A DNA stretch of 7,344 nucleotides from Micrococcaceae bacterium UBA7136. Its GTDB lineage: Bacteria > Actinomycetota > Actinomycetes > Actinomycetales > Micrococcaceae. The first letter of the stretch is position 1. Each line of letters begins with the position of its first letter. The translations under genes were made by a program, and so were the position numbers. Below, piece by piece: positions 7,293 to 7,344 of this stretch. The notes below the pieces were generated by a model. The model saw only the letters and a list, made by a program, of their open reading frames with translations. It did not search any database and was not told the DNA's origin. Location: positions 1 to 7,344 of the forward strand of contig DKXC01000112.1 of assembly GCA_002492045.1 (NCBI GenBank), written 5' to 3'.

Positions 7293-7344
7293 CTATTTTG
7301 TTCTGCCTAGCAGATTCGCAAGGATTTCTTCTTCGCCTATTGGC
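7293..7344 (-). CDS. Possible C-terminal end of a converging gene, cut by the window edge
   Basis: One minus-strand frame stays open from the right edge to a TAG at 7295-7293 and reads 'PIGEEEILANLLGRTK', a credible polar, helical C-terminus. The stop abuts the strong hairpin terminator, which would end both genes neatly. Another minus-strand frame is also open over this short stretch, so the evidence is mostly positional. I do not recognise the protein. Confidence 0.3.
   Translation of the reverse strand, partial: PIGEEEILANLLGRTK

Overview
The window looks like chromosomal DNA from a high-GC Gram-positive bacterium (Actinomycetota). The Rothia/Micrococcaceae group is my best guess, from overall GC, the style of the SHMT, FolD and TrpRS proteins, and an actinobacterial-type substrate-binding plus VWA protein. 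The genus assignment is by eye and is not proven. I see no mobile element, CRISPR array, tRNA or rRNA.

Left part (1-2230): three genes on the minus strand are read in the order two-membrane-span hypothetical protein, tryptophanyl-tRNA synthetase (trpS), then a small 2H phosphoesterase of the 2'-5' RNA ligase family. They are tightly spaced (22 and 8 bases) and probably form one operon. The two better-conserved members both act on RNA.

Middle (2168-3078): a HutC-type GntR regulator with a UTRA ligand domain runs on the plus strand. It is divergent from the hypothetical membrane protein and shares a 63-base promoter region with it. Both starts lack a Shine-Dalgarno sequence, and each has a -10-like hexamer exactly six bases before its ATG, which suggests leaderless mRNAs. 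After the regulator come a long interrupted inverted repeat of unknown role and a terminator-like hairpin for the opposing folD.

Right-centre (3079-5535): glyA then folD on the minus strand, two bases apart, form a one-carbon operon. SHMT makes 5,10-methylene-THF from serine, and FolD converts it to 10-formyl-THF. The 286-base region upstream of glyA has a plausible promoter and nested inverted repeats that could fold as a leader RNA. It matches no riboswitch consensus that I can recall.

Right part (5536-7344): a secreted or membrane-anchored protein joins a periplasmic-binding-like domain to a VWA domain with an intact MIDAS motif. It ends at a very strong hairpin terminator that probably also serves a converging gene, whose last codons may lie at the right edge.

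Most of the window is ordinary housekeeping sequence. The points most worth a second look are the structured glyA leader, the 58-base inverted repeat after the regulator, the leaderless divergent pair, and the binding-protein/VWA protein. I found no clear evidence of a wholly new system.
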